Shown in pieces: positions 34,929 through 37,818 of a stretch of DNA of 37,818 nt; the stretch's first letter is position 1, and each line of letters opens with the position of its first letter. The DNA is from Candidatus Pacearchaeota archaeon CG10_big_fil_rev_8_21_14_0_10_34_76 (GTDB lineage: Archaea > Nanobdellota > Nanobdellia > Pacearchaeales > GW2011-AR1): contig PFDB01000004.1 in the NCBI GenBank assembly GCA_002763075.1, positions 24,084 through 61,901 on the forward strand. Direction: 5' to 3'. The notes beneath the pieces were generated by a model. It was not told the DNA's origin and ran no database searches. It was given only the letters and a program-made list of their open reading frames with translations. Both the position numbers and the translations under genes were made by a program.

Positions 34929-36647
34929 ATGAAATATTCTGAACTTGTTAAGGTGTATGATGCTTTGTCCGCAACTACAAAAAAGATAGAGAAGATAGAT
35001 ATTCTTGCTAAATTTTTACCAAGGCTGAAAGATCATCCCGAATGGATATATCTACTTAGGGGAAGAGTCTTGCCAGATTATGATGAAAGAGAGTTTGGCA
35101 TATCCACACAACTTGCTATAAAAGCCATTGCAAGGGCTGCAGCAGTAGACTCAAAAGAAGTTGTGAAGAAATTCCATAAGGTTGGAGATTTAGGAGATGT
35201 GGCTGCAGAGCTTATAGGAAAGAAGAGACAATCTACATTATTTTCTAAGGAGCTTGATGTTGCAAGGGTATTTGATAATTTAAGGAAGATTGTAGATATA
35301 ACTGGAAATGGTGCAGTGGATAGAAAACTTAGTTATGTTATCGAATTATTAAGTTCTGCAGCGGGAGATGGATCAGTATATATCATAAGGACTCTTCTTA
35401 ATGATTTGCGTGTAGGGGTTGCAGATGCTATTCTAAGAGATGGAATTGTTGTTGCGTTTTTTGGAGAGGATAGAGAGATGAGGGATAAGGTAGAAGAAAC
35501 TTATGATAAAGTGAATGATTTTGCGGAAGTTTTTGCAATGGCCTCCAAGGGAAAAAAGGGTCTTGATAGTGTAAGAATTGTTCCAGGAAGGCCGTTGAAG
35601 GTCATGTTACCTGTAAAAGTTACAGAAATTGACGAGGCATTCAGGATTTGTGGAGATAAAGTTGCTGTAGAACATAAATATGATGGATTTAGAGTTCTTA
35701 TAAACAAGGATTCAAGGGGAAATGTAAGTCTTTTTACTAGAAGGTTAGATAATGTTACAAATCAATTTCCTGATGTCGTGAAGATTGTGAAGGAAAGGAT
35801 ACATGGGAATGATTTTATTCTTGATTCAGAGGTTGTGGGGTATGATCCCGAAAAAATGAGATATAGGCCATTTGAAGCAATTAGTCAAAGGATTAGGAGA
35901 AAACATGAAATAGAAAGGCTAATGAAAAAATTACCTGTAGAAATAAATGTATTTGATGTAATCTATTTAAATGGCGAGAGCAAAATTGATATGCCATTTA
36001 TAGAAAGGAGAAAGGTTATAGAGAAGATAGTAAACCATGAGCCTTGGAAGATAAGACTTTCAAAGCAAATAATAACTAGTGATAAAAAGGAAGTTTTGAA
36101 ATTTTATAAGGAAGCTTTGAAAATAGGTGAGGAGGGAGTTATGGTAAAGAGGTTAGATTCTCCGTATAGACCTGGAAGAAGAGTGGGTTATATTGTCAAG
36201 ATGAAGCCAGAAGCAAAAGACTTAGATTTGGTAATTGTCGGGGCGGAATATGGAAGAGGAAAGAGGGCTGGGGGATTAACTAGCTTTATTCTTGCGTGCA
36301 GGAAAAATGCTGGAAGCAGAGAGCTTGTTGAAGTTGGAAAAGCATCTTCTGGATTGAAAGAGAAAGAGGGAAGTGATGGAACTACATACAAGGAGATAAA
36401 TGATATTTTACAGCCTCTTATAATCAAAGAAGAAAAAGGTTATGTTCAAGTGAAGCCTAATGTCGTTGTTTCTGTGACTTATCAAAACGTTCAACCAAGC
36501 CCTACTTATAATTCAGGGTATGCCATGAGATTTCCGAGAATAACCCATTACCGTCCTGAAAGGGGAAAGCATGATATTGCTACTCTAGATGACATAAAGA
36601 AAGAATTTCTCAGGATGCAGAAACGACGGAAAGGCGGTTTAGGATAA
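34929..36647 (+). CDS. lig: ATP-dependent DNA ligase (archaeal type)
   Basis: VEHKYDGFRVLI nucleotidyl-Lys motif; ILDSEVVGYD; GEEGVMVKRLDSPYRPGRR; true start is probably ATG at 34929. Confidence 0.94.
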   Translation: MKYSELVKVYDALSATTKKIEKIDILAKFLPRLKDHPEWIYLLRGRVLPDYDEREFGISTQLAIKAIARAAAVDSKEVVKKFHKVGDLGDVAAELIGKKRQSTLFSKELDVARVFDNLRKIVDITGNGAVDRKLSYVIELLSSAAGDGSVYIIRTLLNDLRVGVADAILRDGIVVAFFGEDREMRDKVEETYDKVNDFAEVFAMASKGKKGLDSVRIVPGRPLKVMLPVKVTEIDEAFRICGDKVAVEHKYDGFRVLINKDSRGNVSLFTRRLDNVTNQFPDVVKIVKERIHGNDFILDSEVVGYDPEKMRYRPFEAISQRIRRKHEIERLMKKLPVEINVFDVIYLNGESKIDMPFIERRKVIEKIVNHEPWKIRLSKQIITSDKKEVLKFYKEALKIGEEGVMVKRLDSPYRPGRRVGYIVKMKPEAKDLDLVIVGAEYGRGKRAGGLTSFILACRKNAGSRELVEVGKASSGLKEKEGSDGTTYKEINDILQPLIIKEEKGYVQVKPNVVVSVTYQNVQPSPTYNSGYAMRFPRITHYRPERGKHDIATLDDIKKEFLRMQKRRKGGLG

Positions 36648-36677
36648 ATTTTTAAACTAAGTTTTTTCTGAACATTT

Positions 36678-36992
36678 ATGGTAATATACGATAGTGAACG
36701 TCCGTATAGGTTAAGTTTAACTGTAGGAAATCGGCTTGGCATTCATGCAAGGCCATCTACCGATATACAGACTATTGCATTGGATTTTCAGGGAAAGATA
36801 TATTATTGCAAGGAGGGTAATGACCCTGTGGATGCAACCTCTGTAATTCAGGTTCTGATTCAAGGTTCTTTATATGGAGACAATGTTCACTTTGAAATCT
36901 TTCCTGAAGAGGCGGTCTCAACCGATAATCCAAGATTAAGGGAGACAATTGCAAAATTAGAGAATATAGTCCGTCACGATGACGATAAATAG
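36678..36992 (+). CDS. HPr-like phosphocarrier family protein
   Basis: LGIHARPSTDIQTIALDFQGKIYYCKEGNDPVDATSVIQVLIQGSLYGDNVHFEI resembles the HPr His-15 motif GLHARP and Ser-46 region. Confidence 0.82.
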   Translation: MVIYDSERPYRLSLTVGNRLGIHARPSTDIQTIALDFQGKIYYCKEGNDPVDATSVIQVLIQGSLYGDNVHFEIFPEEAVSTDNPRLRETIAKLENIVRHDDDK

Positions 36993-37049
36993 TTTATTGT
37001 CGGAAGCTTTATAAAGGATTTTCGTTTATAAATAATATCTAATTCAATT

Positions 37050-37622
37050 ATGGCAAGTAAAAAATCTGATCTTAAGGTGCAAAACATTGTTGCGACTAGT
37101 TCTTTAGGGAAACCAGTTTCATTAACTAAGCTTGCTAGAAGCCAGAGCAATACAGAATATAATCCTGAACAGTTTCCAGGACTTGTGTTACGAGTAAAGG
37201 AACCTAAGTCTGCTGTTTTGGTGTTCTCTTCCGGGAATCTTGTGTGCACCGGAACAAAAAGTGTTGCACAAGTAAAAGAGGTGATTGAGCAGGTCATAAA
37301 ACAACTTGCTAAGATTGGGGTTAAGATAACTGATAAACCAAAGATAACTGTGCAAAACATTGTTGCTTCGGGTAATATCAATGTGGATCTTAACCTCAAT
37401 ATTCTTGCTTTAGAGCTGGAGAATACGGAATATGAACCTGAACAGTTCCCAGGACTCGTCTATAAATTAGACAAGCCTACAACTACATTTTTGCTGTTTT
37501 CAAATGGGAAGCTTGTGTGTACTGGGACAAAAAGCAAGCAAGAACTTGACGCTGCCATGGAGCAGTTGAATAAGAACATTAAAGAAGTTTTGAAGAGAAT
37601 AGAAAGCAAGAAGAGAAAGTGA
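37050..37622 (+). CDS. tbp: TATA-box-binding protein
   Basis: Two TBP repeats: YNPEQFPGLVLRVKEPKSAVLVFSSGNLVCTGTKS and YEPEQFPGLVYKLDKPTTTFLLFSNGKLVCTGTKS. Confidence 0.96.
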   Translation: MASKKSDLKVQNIVATSSLGKPVSLTKLARSQSNTEYNPEQFPGLVLRVKEPKSAVLVFSSGNLVCTGTKSVAQVKEVIEQVIKQLAKIGVKITDKPKITVQNIVASGNINVDLNLNILALELENTEYEPEQFPGLVYKLDKPTTTFLLFSNGKLVCTGTKSKQELDAAMEQLNKNIKEVLKRIESKKRK

Positions 37623-37652
37623 TTTTTAAATGATTTTAGTCGGTGAGAATTT

Positions 37653-37763
37653 ATGTTTATAGAAGATTATAATGACTTTCTGAGGAATTTGAAAGTAGAA
37701 ACTATGTCTAATCTTGCACTTCTTAATCCTTCCGCAAGAAATCCTTGGCTTTCAAGCCAATGA
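37653..37763 (+). pseudogene. Possible 5' gene fragment (MFIEDYNDFLRNLKVETMSNLALLNP...) truncated by an IS200/IS605-like end
   Basis: TATA-like tttttaaa about 25 nt upstream of the ATG; the ORF runs into the hairpin and stops. Confidence 0.35.
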
Positions 37764-37774
37764 ATGAATTGCGG
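37732..37774 (-). mobile_element. IS200/IS605-like (TnpB-type) element terminal hairpin
   Basis: On the minus strand CCGCAATTCATTCATTGGCTTGAAAGCCAAGGATTTCTTGCGG; outer stem CCGCAA/TTGCGG, inner stem TTGGCTT/AAGCCAA. Confidence 0.5.
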
Positions 37775-37818
37775 TAATTATTTCTATTAAAATAAATATA
37801 AAACAGGGAGAGTTTGTT

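Noticed and set aside
36974-37399. 141-aa minus ORF opposite TBP
   Set aside because: Antisense to TBP, whose two repeats are unambiguous
1-37818. CRISPR array
   Set aside because: No regularly spaced direct repeats with unique spacers were seen by eye; the only short tandem repeats noted are coding (poly-Gly) or AT-rich

Overview
This 37.8 kb AT-rich window is archaeal and gene-dense. It encodes TBP, TFE, Rpo11/RpoL, RadB, an archaeal ATP-dependent DNA ligase, S17e, LSm, the tRNA-splicing endonuclease, RNase Z and an intron-containing tRNA-Arg. The gene mix (bacterial-type LeuRS and AlaRS, ScpB, UppP, large LamG surface proteins) suggests a DPANN-like lineage such as Woesearchaeota or Pacearchaeota; that placement is inference. 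The left end carries a restriction-modification pair resembling the MjaI family, with convergent, overlapping genes. Three tRNA genes are supported: Arg-TCT with intron, Cys-GCA and Met-CAT. The strongest unusual signal is in the aminoacyl-tRNA synthetases. LeuRS has a complete Nudix domain with an intact Nudix box inserted in its CP1/editing region. AlaRS has a HAD-like domain inserted in its catalytic core and lacks the C-Ala domain. GlyRS has an N-terminal extension resembling a transposase N-terminal domain. Other notable items are an HPr-like protein, a TFE with a long Lys-rich histone-H1-like tail, a two-tier hairpin at the right edge resembling an IS200/IS605 (TnpB) element end that appears to interrupt a small gene, and an in-frame 9-bp tandem repeat encoding poly-Gly in a giant surface protein. 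All family assignments come from reading motifs by eye; no database search was run.
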